From: Stichopus chloronotus
Lineage: Eukaryota; Echinodermata; Holothuroidea; Aspidochirotida; Stichopodidae
Direction of reading: 5' to 3'
DNA: 64,000 bases
NCBI GenBank assembly: GCA_021234535.1
Contig: CM037832.1
Span: 5,863,135 to 5,927,134, forward strand
This document shows, in pieces, positions 24,301-32,466 of the stretch. How positions within the stretch are numbered: the first letter of the stretch is position 1; every line of letters begins with the position of its first letter. Made by a program: the position numbers and the translations under genes. Below the pieces are notes generated by a model that was given only the letters and a program-made list of their open reading frames with translations, was not told the origin of the DNA and did no database searches.

Positions 24301-27149
24301 TTGCAGTCACCGCCACGGCACAGTGGCGGTTCCCCTAGCCCTATGGTCTATGGCATTAGCCTTGTAATCATTACGATCATTATCTCGATGTGAGCAAAAT
24401 AAAATCTAGCAACGTAACAATGCTTCTTATCAATTTGTTATTCTCCCTTGTACCAACCTCATTTTATTTTAGCCTAGTATTCGCTGATCCCATGTGGACT
24501 GGTTTTTGGGCACGATTGCAGAAGTGTTTATGAACATGAAGGATTTATTGTAAGTCACGTTAGCTCCATAGGTTTGGCTGTATGTGAAAAGATGTGCGAC
24601 AACAGTATGCAGTCTTTGGCAGTACATGTACAACACACTGGCATTCACACTAGTGTACGTTAGTGTTATGTTGTACGAAGGGTCGTGTATGCTAAGCTGT
24701 GGGCTGTCGCTGGCGTGTTTTCATTCTCAGAAGAATGTTTCTGTCACATGACCGATCTGAACCAATAGAATCCTACAAACTTAAAATTCACGAAGCAAAG
24801 TATTATCACCGACGTGAGTGAGCTGTACACTAAAGGAGTAAACAGGTGAAATGTTTCAATATACACGAAGAGCAATTAAATCATGGAAGTTCATCGCTCG
24901 GTGCGAACACACACTTAACAGAAAGCACTAAGCACTTATCCATGTAAAAAAGGGAAATATTTGTAGTTTAATTTACAAGGGAATGCTACGAACAGTTAAA
25001 AATATAGGAGTTTAAATAATAATCTGTGTCCCCGGAGTCTGGAGATACTCTAAATCCCGAAAATGGGAACATAAAATAATTTCTTTGTTGCCTTGATAGC
25101 TGAATTTCCCATAAGCCTAAAGGTTTTCTTGCCACTCCTTTAAAGTCTCCACCGGTGCCTTCGCCCGCACGCGCATGCTCGGGTCACTGTGTAACTTTGT
25201 GATTGATTGGTCTCAAAACTTTGCAGTTCTAACTTCTTAAGCCTGGTACGCTGATTTCTTCTCTCATCAGTTTAGTACTTATTAGATTAATTTTCATGAA
25301 ACTCATTCAGTTTTGGTGTTGTACCATCCATTCCATTATAATTATGAAATGCGAGATTGTGTGCGCTTTGAATTACGAGTAAAGCAGAACGTGTGTTCGG
25401 ACTTGCGTGCATCAACATGGGCTTTACCAACTGACCAACGTTTTTGTTCTCCGTGTATGAGATGTTGTTGTACTATACTGTTTGCTTGCGGAGTGGCTCA
25501 GTCAAGCTGTATTATTCCAGTACTGTGTACTGTGTTACAGCTGCATGCCAATATGGTCACACCCAGCCTCAACTGTATGTTCCGTTCACTGAACTTGCTG
25601 TAAGCGGTGAGCTATGGGGCAGTCGGTACTGATCGTATATTGTACACGTTTTGATAGTAGTGATTTCTGTAGTAGTAAAGAAGTATGACAACTTATATAT
25701 TTTAGGCCTAGCCATTTCTCTTCTCAGACATTAATATTGATTTAATCTTCACATAATCGTTCGGAATTCAGAGGTGGTAATTTGCGCTGCAAGAAGCATA
25801 GTAGCCTTAGTACTAGCAGGCCCTACGGCCATTTAGGAAGCTGCCATACGTAGAGACATTTTACTGTTAATCTGTGTACCGTGTACGTATGACAAGTGTT
25901 AGTTCTTGAAAGAATGGTTTCGTTACGATAACAAGTCACTAAAGATCGAAGGAAACTAAGTTCTAACAAATAAGTATGTAAAACAAAAGAAAGAACAAAA
26001 GAAAAACTTGTATTTGTGGTCAGTATTTTTTCTCTTGTGTTATAAAACAAAACATCGTTATTCCTCTGCCTGTAGGACAAGAAAATAGACGCTTGTTGTT
26101 ATAACCTGTGGCGCCTAATGCATACGTACGTGAACTACAATAAAGAATTCCGTGTGCGTACGTAAGTGCGTTATGCACATGGTCAGAGTAGATTTTGAAA
26201 AAAAACCGGTTTTGATTTAAAAACCGGTTTTCACGGCCACCAAAACCGGTTTCCAATTTTTTACTAACCGTCACAGCCTTAAGGCGCACTTGCATGCATG
26301 ACGGGCACCTTGGGGAAACTTAAGTTTGCTTGAGTTGTGGTAAAGAAGGAGGAATAACTTCACCTTCAGTGTCACAATTTTTTGTTGCAATGAATACATA
26401 TTCATTTAAGACAAAAGTGATTCATAAGCAAGCGTTTTGACTTTTGCAGGTGGAAATTTCACAAACTTGGAATGATAAATTTACTTAGTACTAGTAGCGC
26501 GTTCAACGGTCACCCCATTAAATAGGAAGCATGTTTGAAGTTAGCAAGTTTATTCAGAATGGTACGAATTCTTGGGTACTGTAACTGCTAATTTTCTTAT
26601 CCAGCCCAGTAGATAGAGATTTGAAACTATTGGCCTGGACACTGACTCTACTGCTTGAATTTCTCTTGCTACTGGCTCGGTTGCAACTTCTGTGTTTAGA
26701 CGGCGGGGTACTTAGACAGTGACAATTCCAGTCTAGGCTAGGGAAAGCCATCAATTCTATTAGCACTGAGATCAATTTGCTAAATTTGGCTCTCATTTCT
26801 CTCGCTCCGAAGTTCCGAACATGTACGCCAGGGTGAAAATAAGCATTTGCTGCAGTGCTATTCAACCGGCGTCCGGGTCAATAGCCACAGACACAACGCT
26901 GTCAGTGACAGGCTTCGTGGAACTACTACTTACAATATTAGTATTGATCACAGTAGCAACAAATGTCTGTTGCCGATTCTACATCAATTGAAAGTCATAC
27001 AAAGTAAACACGACTACCAGATATTGAATATATACATACACTTGCAACAAAGTTGTCTCTGTGGATGGATTTCGTCCCTTCAGAGCTTCAATCGTAACAA
27101 CTTTAACGAAACTACTTGGCATGCGGGTAAAAGCCAAGGTGGTCGCCAT
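6113..27149 (-). CDS. MRPL3: Mitochondrial ribosomal protein uL3m (MRPL3), whole gene, 8 coding exons
   Basis: Nuclear gene for a protein of the mitochondrial large ribosomal subunit; uL3 binds 23S-type rRNA near the peptidyl-transferase centre. Coding exons on the minus strand, 5' to 3': 27149-27040, 19643-19400, 18742-18629, 17414-17315, 16515-16455, 16054-15943, 10162-10085, 6352-6113. Lengths 110, 244, 114, 100, 61, 112, 78 and 240 nt total 1059 nt, exactly 353 codons with the TGA stop, giving 352 aa; human MRPL3 is about the same length. All internal borders are GT/AG and all split codons join in phase. The PROSITE-type uL3 signature (F-x6-D-x2-G-x-T-x-G-K-G-x2-G-x3-R) is complete across exons 5 and 6. 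Introns reach 7.4 kb (intron 1) and 5.8 kb (intron 6) and are full of repeats. No frameshift or internal stop was seen, so the gene looks functional. Confidence 0.96.
7451..7522. repeat. 18-bp minisatellite, 4 units
   Basis: Four head-to-tail copies of CATACATCAGGTTTTCGA with few changes. The 18-bp period makes an artefactual TYIRFS peptide repeat. MRPL3 intron 7. Confidence 0.95.
8365..8615 (+). pseudogene. LINE reverse transcriptase fragment
   Basis: Frame [21 protein letters not shown] ... [20 protein letters not shown] ... [17 protein letters not shown] matches the RT segment of non-LTR elements that reads as DQTGF-GR-IGENI and LLFIDFEKAFDSL in intact copies. Motif A Asp is present (LIDLEKAF). 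It is cut by a poly-C run at 8611. It lies in MRPL3 intron 7. Confidence 0.85.
8842..9110 (+). pseudogene. LINE C-terminal fragment
   Basis: [20 protein letters not shown] is the conserved C-terminal zinc-knuckle region of the same type of LINE ORF2 (C-x-ETLEHLFW-x-C...FW). About 150 bp later a frame with [17 protein letters not shown] fits the C-terminal end. The interval from the RT fragment is much shorter than in intact elements, so an internal deletion is inferred. Confidence 0.6.
10085..10162 (-). CDS. MRPL3: MRPL3 exon 7
   Basis: 26 codons, phase 0 at both ends: [17 protein letters not shown] followed by KWRWTRCLK. It corresponds to the conserved GRVWPGTKMPGKMGN segment of human MRPL3. 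Acceptor is preceded by a T-rich tract ending TTTCAG; donor AAG|GTAGGA. It has no ATG-to-stop reading frame of its own, so a simple reading-frame search misses it. Confidence 0.93.
10440..11730 (+). repeat. DR1 minisatellite block B with head and tail
   Basis: Head AGAATGCACAAATGCATTGT at 10441, then about seven ~145-bp units from 10640, then a CATA/CA tail at 11640-11690. Perfect TGACCTTTGACCT copies lie at 10954-10966, 11098-11110, 11243-11255 and 11516-11528. Unit spacing is 144 and 145 bp. It sits in MRPL3 intron 6 (its low end is just past exon 7). Confidence 0.92.
12925..13868. repeat. Three tandem ~313-bp units
   Basis: Units start at GAACACCAGT: 12925, 13238 and 13552; periods 313 and 314 bp; the third ends at TTGTTTTCT (13868). 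Units 1 and 2 look almost identical, unit 3 has several substitutions. Each holds the same ~70-codon open stretch (beginning [20 protein letters not shown]) and an A-rich end AACAAAATAAAAAAAA. Because 313 is not a multiple of three, the frame does not pass from unit to unit. It lies in MRPL3 intron 6. Confidence 0.95.
14770..15670 (+). repeat. DR1 minisatellite block C with head and CATA tail
   Basis: Same head (AGAATGCACAAATGCATTGT at 14771), fewer and more diverged units, one perfect TGACCTTTGACCT at 15357-15369, then a long (CATA)n tract at 15484-15632 and a short unique end resembling block B. It lies in MRPL3 intron 6, 100-300 bp from exon 6. Confidence 0.88.
15484..15632. repeat. (CATA)n/(CA)n microsatellite
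   Basis: Pure CATA from about 15541 to 15628, mixed CATA/CACA before it. It is the tail of DR1 block C. Confidence 0.98.
15943..16054 (-). CDS. MRPL3: MRPL3 exon 6 (second half of uL3 signature)
   Basis: 112 nt. The first G completes Thr, then the exon reads [17 protein letters not shown] followed by [20 protein letters not shown]. It is nearly identical to vertebrate MRPL3 and holds the G-K-G-x2-G-x3-R part of the uL3 signature. The [14 protein letters not shown] loop is the part of uL3 that reaches into rRNA. Acceptor CTCTTGCAG, donor GGG|GTAAGT. Intron 6 downstream is 5.8 kb. Confidence 0.97.
16455..16515 (-). CDS. MRPL3: MRPL3 exon 5 (first half of uL3 signature)
   Basis: A 61-nt exon: two bases finish the Gly codon from exon 4, 19 codons read [19 protein letters not shown], and two bases begin a Thr codon. 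It carries the F and D of the uL3 signature. Acceptor TTCACAG, donor AC|GTAAGT. Confidence 0.95.
17315..17414 (-). CDS. MRPL3: MRPL3 exon 4
   Basis: 33 codons plus one base, starting [18 protein letters not shown] and ending with ITENSAIQP. Aligned with human MRPL3, the distance from the exon 3 end to the VPLKQ/LPPKQ motif is the same, and [10 protein letters not shown] corresponds to ITDNAAIKPG. Acceptor follows a T-rich tract ending CCACAAG; donor is CAG|GTAGGC, splitting a Gly codon. Residues about 157-190. Confidence 0.93.
17945..18270 (-). pseudogene. Possible retrotransposon ORF fragment
   Basis: Minus frame [20 protein letters not shown] then [20 protein letters not shown] and [20 protein letters not shown]. 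The [25 protein letters not shown] type of sequence recalls a segment common in invertebrate non-LTR retrotransposon proteins. It lies in MRPL3 intron 3, is about 70 codons long and changes frame further on. Family assignment is from memory of the motif only. Confidence 0.45.
18629..18742 (-). CDS. MRPL3: MRPL3 exon 3
   Basis: 38 codons, phase 0 at both ends, beginning [18 protein letters not shown]. The VQDC start continues directly from the TALQ end of exon 2, as in vertebrate MRPL3 (LLQ-VQDC). Acceptor CATCACAG, donor TAC|GTAAGT. Residues about 119-156. Confidence 0.95.
19400..19643 (-). CDS. MRPL3: MRPL3 exon 2
   Basis: Completes a split codon and then encodes 81 residues, ending [15 protein letters not shown] followed by [13 protein letters not shown]. 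This matches the start of the uL3 fold in MRPL3, where human has a closely similar GLIGVKLGM-type segment. Acceptor is CTGCTGCAG and donor is CAG|GTGAGA. Residues about 37-118 of the protein. Confidence 0.96.
19644..22085. other. MRPL3 intron 1, unique part
   Basis: No exon, repeat or motif recognised apart from A/T runs. Confidence 0.6.
22090..22320 (+). repeat. DR1 minisatellite block D (single unit, CA tail, hairpin)
   Basis: One unit with TGACCTTCGACCT (one mismatch) at 22117-22129, the usual TGAGATATTGTG segment, an ACACAC tail and a hairpin at about 22286-22314 equivalent to that of block A. Confidence 0.85.
22545..23110. repeat. Dispersed repeat copy left of the hAT element
   Basis: Contains words such as AGTTAGCAAGCTGTTCAGA, CAACTTCTATGTTCAGATAG and a recurring CTCTTCTTGT-ATTGACC that recur in diverged form at 26527-26850. 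It also has internal repetition of the CTCTTCTTGT motif. Confidence 0.6.
23460..23600 (-). repeat. tRNA-derived SINE-like sequence
   Basis: On the minus strand an A-box-like AGCGTAGTGGGTTATGC (23584-23568) is followed ~40 nt later by a B-box-like GGTTTGAATCC (23530-23520), the internal Pol III promoter layout of a tRNA gene. The rest does not fold as a good tRNA, so a tRNA-derived SINE is more likely. Confidence 0.45.
23700..23800 (+). repeat. Degenerate telomere-like CCCTAA tract
   Basis: About ten CCCTAAC and CCCTATC words separated by C-rich spacers. Real telomere arrays are regular; this is irregular, so it is an interstitial or merely simple repeat. Confidence 0.7.
24011..26281. mobile_element. 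Non-autonomous hAT-like DNA transposon
   Basis: Starts TAAGGCTGTT and ends ACAGCCTTA, giving ~9-bp inverted ends, flanked by an 8-bp target duplication (AGGCACAC at 24003-24010 and AGGCGCAC at 26282-26289, one mismatch). An 8-bp duplication and short ends are typical of hAT elements. Subterminal parts carry seven ACCGGT palindromes. Reading frames inside are short (longest about 100 codons) and show no transposase or BED motif. It sits in MRPL3 intron 1. Confidence 0.7.
26527..26850. repeat. Dispersed repeat copy right of the hAT element
   Basis: Diverged direct copy of part of 22683-22975 (AGTTAGCAAG, GAATTCT..GGTACTGTA, CAACTTCTGTGTTTAGA). Same orientation as the left copy. Confidence 0.6.
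27040..27149 (-). CDS. MRPL3: MRPL3 exon 1 (start codon, presequence)
   Basis: Opens with ATG in the context AAAATGGCGACC and encodes 36 residues starting [18 protein letters not shown], plus two bases of a split Val codon. The segment is rich in Thr, Ser and basic residues and nearly free of acidic ones, as expected of a mitochondrial import presequence. Donor is GT|GTATGT. The leftover two bases fit exon 2, which needs exactly one base to complete a codon, and this phase match is the main support because the sequence itself is not conserved. An extra 5' non-coding exon cannot be excluded. Confidence 0.8.
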
Positions 27150-27169
27150 TTTGTCTATGCATATTTATA
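27141..27169 (-). promoter_or_regulatory. YY1/TISU-like element over the MRPL3 start codon
   Basis: The start codon sits in CAAAATGGCGAC, close to the TISU/YY1 consensus SAASATGGCGGC with two differences. This element is known from housekeeping and mitochondrial genes with very short leaders. A TATAAATA string lies only about 13 nt upstream of ATG, which is too close to act as a normal TATA box for this start. Function is inferred from sequence only. Confidence 0.4.
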
Positions 27170-28002
27170 GGATCGTGACGGATATTGTTAGAAACATTGA
27201 ACCAATGCCATTGAAGCAAGAGGGTGGAGACTATGGAACAAGGTCTCTAGTTTCTCTGCTGCCTGAGCCTATGATGCGAAGTAGGAACAGGGAGGTGCTG
27301 TATAGTTAACTGCAAATAATGATACGGCCTTCACATCAACTTGGATATGTTAAAACATGTAATACACACAGAGAGGTACTTTACATTATTCATTACCACA
27401 TTGTCTCTTCAACTATGGAAGACTACCCGTTTATAATATCTTGTTGAGTGAGACAGACCAGGGGGAGGGGCATTGTAGTCGGAAAACCTGAAATGCTAGT
27501 TGGGAACGTTTTGTATCTCAGTTTAGCACATATGACTCCAAAACTTGCAAATATTACACCAAATTGTGTCAATAGATTCTCAACAAATAGGCCTAAAAAA
27601 GAGTGTAATTGCTACCAGTAAAATTTGTTGATTAGTTTTCCTGTAAATAAGATTTATCAGGAAAATATATGACTTCACAAGATGCAAATATTACACCAGA
27701 TTGCGTCTCAGATTTCATATGGTGGCTTATAATTTCTCAATAGGTGTCTCCCTTCCCTTTTACCCCTCCCCCTGTCATCATTTCAAGGGAGGGATGCATA
27801 TCCTCCTTCCCATATACCACGTGGGGAGACATGGGCTGGTTATAACACTGTTGTTTTAACGTAGATGAAAAATAATCAAGATTGATCGTGTCTGTTATCA
27901 TGTACCTAAACATTAATATGTTCTTCACGTTACCCACTAATATCATCATTACTGTATTCATAGAGGTTTTTGTAAAAATTACCAAACAACTGTACATGTC
28001 GA

Positions 28003-28040
28003 GTGTTACAACCAACCCCTGTGTTGGGGCAGGTTGTAAT
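28003..28040. repeat. Back-to-back TIR-like palindrome inside the pogo element
   Basis: GTGTTACAACCAACCCC facing GGGGCAGGTTGTAATA around a 5-bp spacer. Each half resembles the inner part of the element's terminal repeat (GGCTGGTTGTAACAC). It may be a nested deletion derivative or a joined pair of ends. Confidence 0.6.
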
Positions 28041-28589
28041 AGGACTACCAGGCTTCTACAAATCACATTTTGGGTACCCCATTCAAAAGATCTTTGTTAG
28101 AATGAACATGCATGCAGTAATACAGTAGGTAGATTTCCAGCAAACTGGTTTTTGGTTGTTGCTTACCAATACTGTTTCAATACATATAGAAACAAAATGG
28201 TAATTAAAAAATTATACGAAAACACTGTCAATCATTATCAATGAATTGTACAGACTGCACAAAACTTGAAAAATGAGAAAAAAAGGTCGGTTGAGTAGAA
28301 AAAGTCAGAATGACTGCACGAAACTTGGAAAAATAAGAATTCAGTGGATCGAATAGAAAAAGTCAGAATGCAGACAAAGAGTGACTATAGTTTTAAATGG
28401 AAAGGCAACTTTTCAGAGGACTACTCTGATTTTATTGTTCAGTCAGAGCGGTCACAGGTATGACAAGTGTATGCAACATATCCTTCAGTGTAGTCTTCAT
28501 GGAACCAGTCGGAACATTCACTGCATCCGTAACTCACTTTTCACCGGGCCGGCTATCTGCGGAACTTTCATCACAAACTAAACAGAGCT

Positions 28590-28769
28590 ATGTCTGGTGT
28601 TTATTCTCAGCATTAAATTTTCCTTTTCCGATGCTTTCCTTCTTTTTCTGGAATGTTGCCTTTCCCCCTTGCTTTTGCTGCAGATAGAGCTTTTTCTTAG
28701 GAGTGTCTGTTAGAATAGCTGTGTGCCCATGCTGTTTTCTACGATTAGATGTCTTCCTGGGCGGAGCCT
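28590..28769 (-). pseudogene. pogo/Tigger transposase C-terminal remnant, part 2
   Basis: KAPPRKTSNRRKQHGHTAIL then TDTPKKKLYLQQKQ, ending at TAG. KAPPRK--RR--G-T-ILTDTP-K is the usual final basic segment of these transposases. It is in a different frame from part 1, so at least one frameshift lies between them. Confidence 0.8.
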
Positions 28770-28821
28770 TTGGCAGCAGTCTTACAGAAGAGGGAGAGAA
28801 CTGACCAATTGTGGTGAATAT

Positions 28822-29232
28822 TTAACAGGAATCGGAGGAAGAAGCTGGCATTGTTGGATCCGTGGGTGTAGATGATTTTGAAGGACCTGCAACATCAGGT
28901 GTCTGGGTGATTTTACAACTTGATTCCTTAGATACGTCCTTGTCCTCTGTTGGGGCGGTGGGCGCATGTGGTATGACATCTCCAATGATGGCAGAATTAT
29001 TGTCGGAATGAAGGGCAGGACACTCCCGATTAGTAGTGTGAGAGGGTAGGGACTCATGGTCTTCGAATATATCTCTGTTAAATGGTGCAATGCTTCTCTT
29101 TTTTAACCCGCTCATGATGTTAGATGGTGTGTTTGCTTTTGGAAGAGCTTCTGATATGCCGGGGAGGTCATAAATTGTCATATCTTGTCATAGCTTGTCC
29201 AGGGTGGTTCTTCATCCATGCTCCTTGTACAA
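28822..29232 (-). pseudogene. pogo/Tigger transposase C-terminal remnant, part 1
   Basis: WMKNHPGQAM followed by MTIYDLPGISEALPKANTPS, NIMSGLKKRSIAPFNRDIFE and then ESLPSHTTNRECP. In Tigger/jerky-like DDE transposases this reads WM..HPG..MTIYDI..LV..AY..A.T..NI..GF..TGI.PFNRDIF.D.DFLPSYVTDR. A small frame disturbance separates WMKNHPGQAM from MTIYD. A Ser/Thr/Pro-rich tail follows, as in the family. Confidence 0.85.
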
Positions 29233-29299
29233 TTGGGTTACAATGGTGTTACAACCAGCCCCGGTCTCCCCTGCCCTCTTTAGAAAAATTACCTTGTAA

Positions 29300-30780
29300 A
29301 AAAGGGGCGTATGGTTTGAAGTCCTGTAGCTGGAAACACTTCTTATTTGACAAATATTTCACTCATTCGGAGTCGACGATCAGACTCGGTAGTATTTCTT
29401 AGAAGACCTTGTTTGGCAACTGAGGAGTGAAAACATTCCAAAAAGATCAAATAGTTTTAATAGCAACTTCTTAAATCATTTTAGCAGACTTATTTTGAAC
29501 TGTTACCCTCCCTAGAGGTGCAAGATGTATAGCTGAATACAAGGTCATACTTTTGACGCTATCCGATTAGAATCACTGGGAGTAATACATGAAATAAAAG
29601 GTGAGCCTATTCTCTTGTGGATAGATAACAATAACTTTGTGACAATATTGCAAATGTGTTAACACAAATGTATTCGGTAGGACATCACATCAAGAATGAC
29701 GAAAACAATATCCCCATCTCGTTGCGTCTAAGTAGTACCTCGGTTTTTCTTACTTTGGCGCAATGGGCCTATGACCTTATCGGGGGGGGGGGGGGGGGCT
29801 ACACGTGTATAAATGCATCAAAAACTTTAAACTTCGTGTTTATTTCCATGGGGCAGTGAGAATACCTTTGTCGTCGTTGTGCCTCCTATTTAATAATATA
29901 AAACGTCCTTGCGTTTCTTACCTTAACAGCGTTCGATGGAAGATCTTGGAAATGTACCAACATTGTAAAAATCATATGACAACCAGCAAATTCATCACAA
30001 AAATATGGAAACCAGCAAATCCATTGCACAAGTAAATGAGTGACTTTCTTGACTTTTAATTAAATCACTTACAGCCATTTTCAAATAAACCACACGAGTC
30101 AGTGTATACTTACACTGGAGCAGTTCAATTGTTCTTCAGACCTAAAAAGACATGAACAAGCCTCCTCTATACATTAAAATTGTCCAAATAGATAGATGGA
30201 ACACGCACTAATCCTCAAATATTCTGGCACTCATTCATCATATTTCTAATTTATTACATTTTGTAATATATGTAATGCCCAGTACATTCACAATAATTGG
30301 ATGAAACAGAGATTATGTTTGGTAGACCGCACGTAGATCTTTCATGAGGATGTCTAATATAGCGTCACTCAAAATCCACTTAAATCTTTTCACTTGCTCC
30401 TGTGTTATTAACAAGTAGACTCGATCACTAATTGCTTTGTAGCATCAGTGGGTCCAAGTCCTTTGTTTTGGAATAGCTAAACAGATGGTACAGTGATAAT
30501 TATGGCGATGACGTTGTACAACCACTTTCCCTTTCGAAAATTTGCATGTAAGTGAGTGTTACAACTGAATGTTCTCAGATGAGATTTAGTAAAAAAAATT
30601 AACAAAGTTAACAATTTTGAACTTAATTTCCTTTTAAAATATCGCGTTGCTGGGTATAATTGTATAAACAATTTTTTAGCCCATTTGGGTGTGGCCGTGA
30701 CCCTGTTTCTCCATCCCTCCTCCTTTAGACAGTTTTTGTTTTTAAAAACTTGCCATCGTCTATTCATGGACTAAGCTTAC
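29300..30780. other. Intergenic, nothing recognised
   Basis: Contains a pure G run at about 29780-29797. No gene seen. Confidence 0.6.
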
Positions 30781-30811
30781 GATTCGGTCTACATTATTAT
30801 TGCTCACGTGA

Positions 30812-30893
30812 GTAGTCGTGGCCGAGTGGTTAAGGCGATAGACTAGAAATCTTTTGGGATCTTCCCGCGCAGGTTCGAATCCTGCCGACTACG
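30812..30893 (+). tRNA. tRNA-Ser (anticodon AGA)
   Basis: 82 nt with GTAGTCG/CGACTAC acceptor stem, serine-type long variable arm, T-loop GGTTCGAATCC and D-loop GGCCGAGTGGTTAAGGC. The sequence is almost the metazoan tRNA-Ser-AGA consensus; anticodon AGA is at 30845-30847. The anticodon stem (ATAGA/TCTTT) has one U-U mismatch where the consensus has ATGGA/TCCAT, so slight decay is possible. A TTTTT run six bases downstream can serve as the Pol III terminator. A (TA)n tract and a Penelope-like element start just after it. Confidence 0.9.
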
Positions 30894-30912
30894 GAAGTAT
30901 TTTTGTATTTTG

Positions 30913-31014
<102 letters not shown>

Positions 31015-31094
31015 AAGATTGGAGAGGTCCATGTACTAATAATAAAACTGAAAATAGCGATGAGTTTGAAATTCATGATGAATCAAATATATTA

Positions 31095-31135
31095 CGCCAA
31101 AATTTCGTAAGAATACACCTTACATCGTCAAGGCG
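31095..31135 (-). ncRNA. Hammerhead-like ribozyme motif, Penelope copy 1, 3' side
   Basis: On the minus strand: CGCC (stem I), TTGACGA (core; canonical CTGANGA with C3 changed to T), GTAAG-loop-CTTAC (5-bp stem II), GAAA, TTTT, then GGCG pairing with the first CGCC. The order and pairing fit a small type I hammerhead as known from Penelope-like element repeats. The C3 change probably lowers or abolishes cleavage. Confidence 0.45.
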
Positions 31136-31208
31136 AAATAGCAAACTGATAATACAAGTCAGTACATTACAAAAACAGCTGTAACAGAAGTAAGTGAGTA
31201 ATACCAGC

Positions 31209-32466
31209 TCAAAATAGTTGAAGATTAAAACTCTGGACGTTTCTATTCAGGGTAGGTTGTAAGTCTTTAATGAAAAGTGACTCCATGATCTTGCGTCTAT
31301 ACCAGGCATTCTCTACATGGAGAACTTTAATATCACCTGGGTTTGGAAGTTTATGGGACGCCGTTTTACAGTGATCGTGTATGGAACTGAATTCTTTGAA
31401 ATAGTCAGCATTTACATGTTTTTTAAATCTATCACAAAGCCTGAGTTTGGACTCCCCAATATAATTATCTTTACAAGTTTTGTCTCCACAAGGAATATGA
31501 TAAATACAACCACTGCTTTTAAGATCAGGAATTTTGTCTTTAACCTTGAAAAATGAACCAATTTTAGAACATCTCAAAGAGATCTGTAGTTCTGCATTAG
31601 AGCAACGTGTGAAAGACTTAGAGATAGATCTAGCAATTTGATTAGATATATTACCACAATATGGTATCTTAAGATAGAATTTCGATAAGACTTTATTCTC
31701 GTCCACAGTGCAGGGGACAGGGCCCATTAGTAATCTAGATCTTAAATTACAGGTATATCTCTCAAAGCTCTTGATGAGTTTAAGAGGATAAGCGTTAAGA
31801 AGAAGGCAATTACGAATATGACGAAGTTCCTTATGGAAAAGTGCATCGGTAGAGCAAATACGTCTAGCTCTACAATGAAGTGCTCTGATAACTTTGGTTT
31901 TGAACTTATTAGGGGTCCAGGATTTCCAATTACAATAAATACCGGTATGAGTGGGTTTTCTGTATATAGATGTAATTAAAGAAGTAGCCGAATTACAGGA
32001 AACGTCTCTGCAAATGTTGATATCAAGAAACGGTATTTTGCCGTGTTTTTCAATCTCATAGGTAAATTTAATGCTAGGATGAAAAGCATTGAAAGTGGCA
32101 AGAAGTTTGGGTAACTCCTGCTCAGGCAAAATTATGAACGAATCATCAACATATCGCCTATAGTAATGAAACTTTGCATTAGGCAGAAGAGAATTTTCAA
32201 GGTGGCACATAAATACATTGGCAAAACATACACTAAGAGATGATCCCATAGCTACACCATCTATTTGCTTGAATAAGTGATTATTGAAAGAGAAATATGA
32301 ACAGCTGGCAAGATCGATCAACTTACGCATATCAGCACGTTTGATGTTGGTGTCAATTAACTTATCCTTGTAAATAAGGTTAAGAATAATATCCCTAGTA
32401 AAAGCTAAAGGGACATTCGTAAATAATGAAGTTACATCAATGCTGGCCATAATATGTCCATCTGGA
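31209..32466 (-). CDS. Penelope-like element: reverse transcriptase + GIY-YIG endonuclease, 5'-truncated
   Basis: Open frame of about 419 element-derived codons without a stop or shift; the frame continues into the microsatellite to 32516 as 435 codons. Counting from that Met, RT motif A is [13 protein letters not shown] (residues 25-37, Asp27), motif B is GVAMGSSLS (87-95), and motif C is RYVDDSFI (121-128, catalytic YVDD). The C-terminal part is a GIY-YIG nuclease of the Penelope type: [12 protein letters not shown] at 337-348, NYIGES at 351-356, Arg363 and Glu412. RT motifs N-terminal of motif A are missing, cut exactly at the microsatellite. A long intact frame argues for a recent insertion, but the copy cannot move on its own. 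Confidence 0.93.

Larger units (their letters stand above)
27822..29271. mobile_element. pogo/Tigger-type DNA transposon, internally deleted
   Basis: Bounded by 32-bp terminal inverted repeats: 27822-27853 and the reverse complement of 29240-29271 agree at 27 of 32 positions (GGGGAGAC..GGGCTGGTT.TAACAC..TTGT). The interior encodes remnants of the C-terminal part of a Tigger/jerky-like transposase on the minus strand, beginning only ~10-40 bp from the right TIR, so the catalytic DDE part is deleted. A TA target duplication could not be confirmed. It lies just upstream of MRPL3 exon 1. Confidence 0.8.

Noticed and set aside
27162..27169. TATAAATA upstream of MRPL3
   Set aside because: Only about 13 nt from the start codon, too near to place transcription start upstream of ATG.
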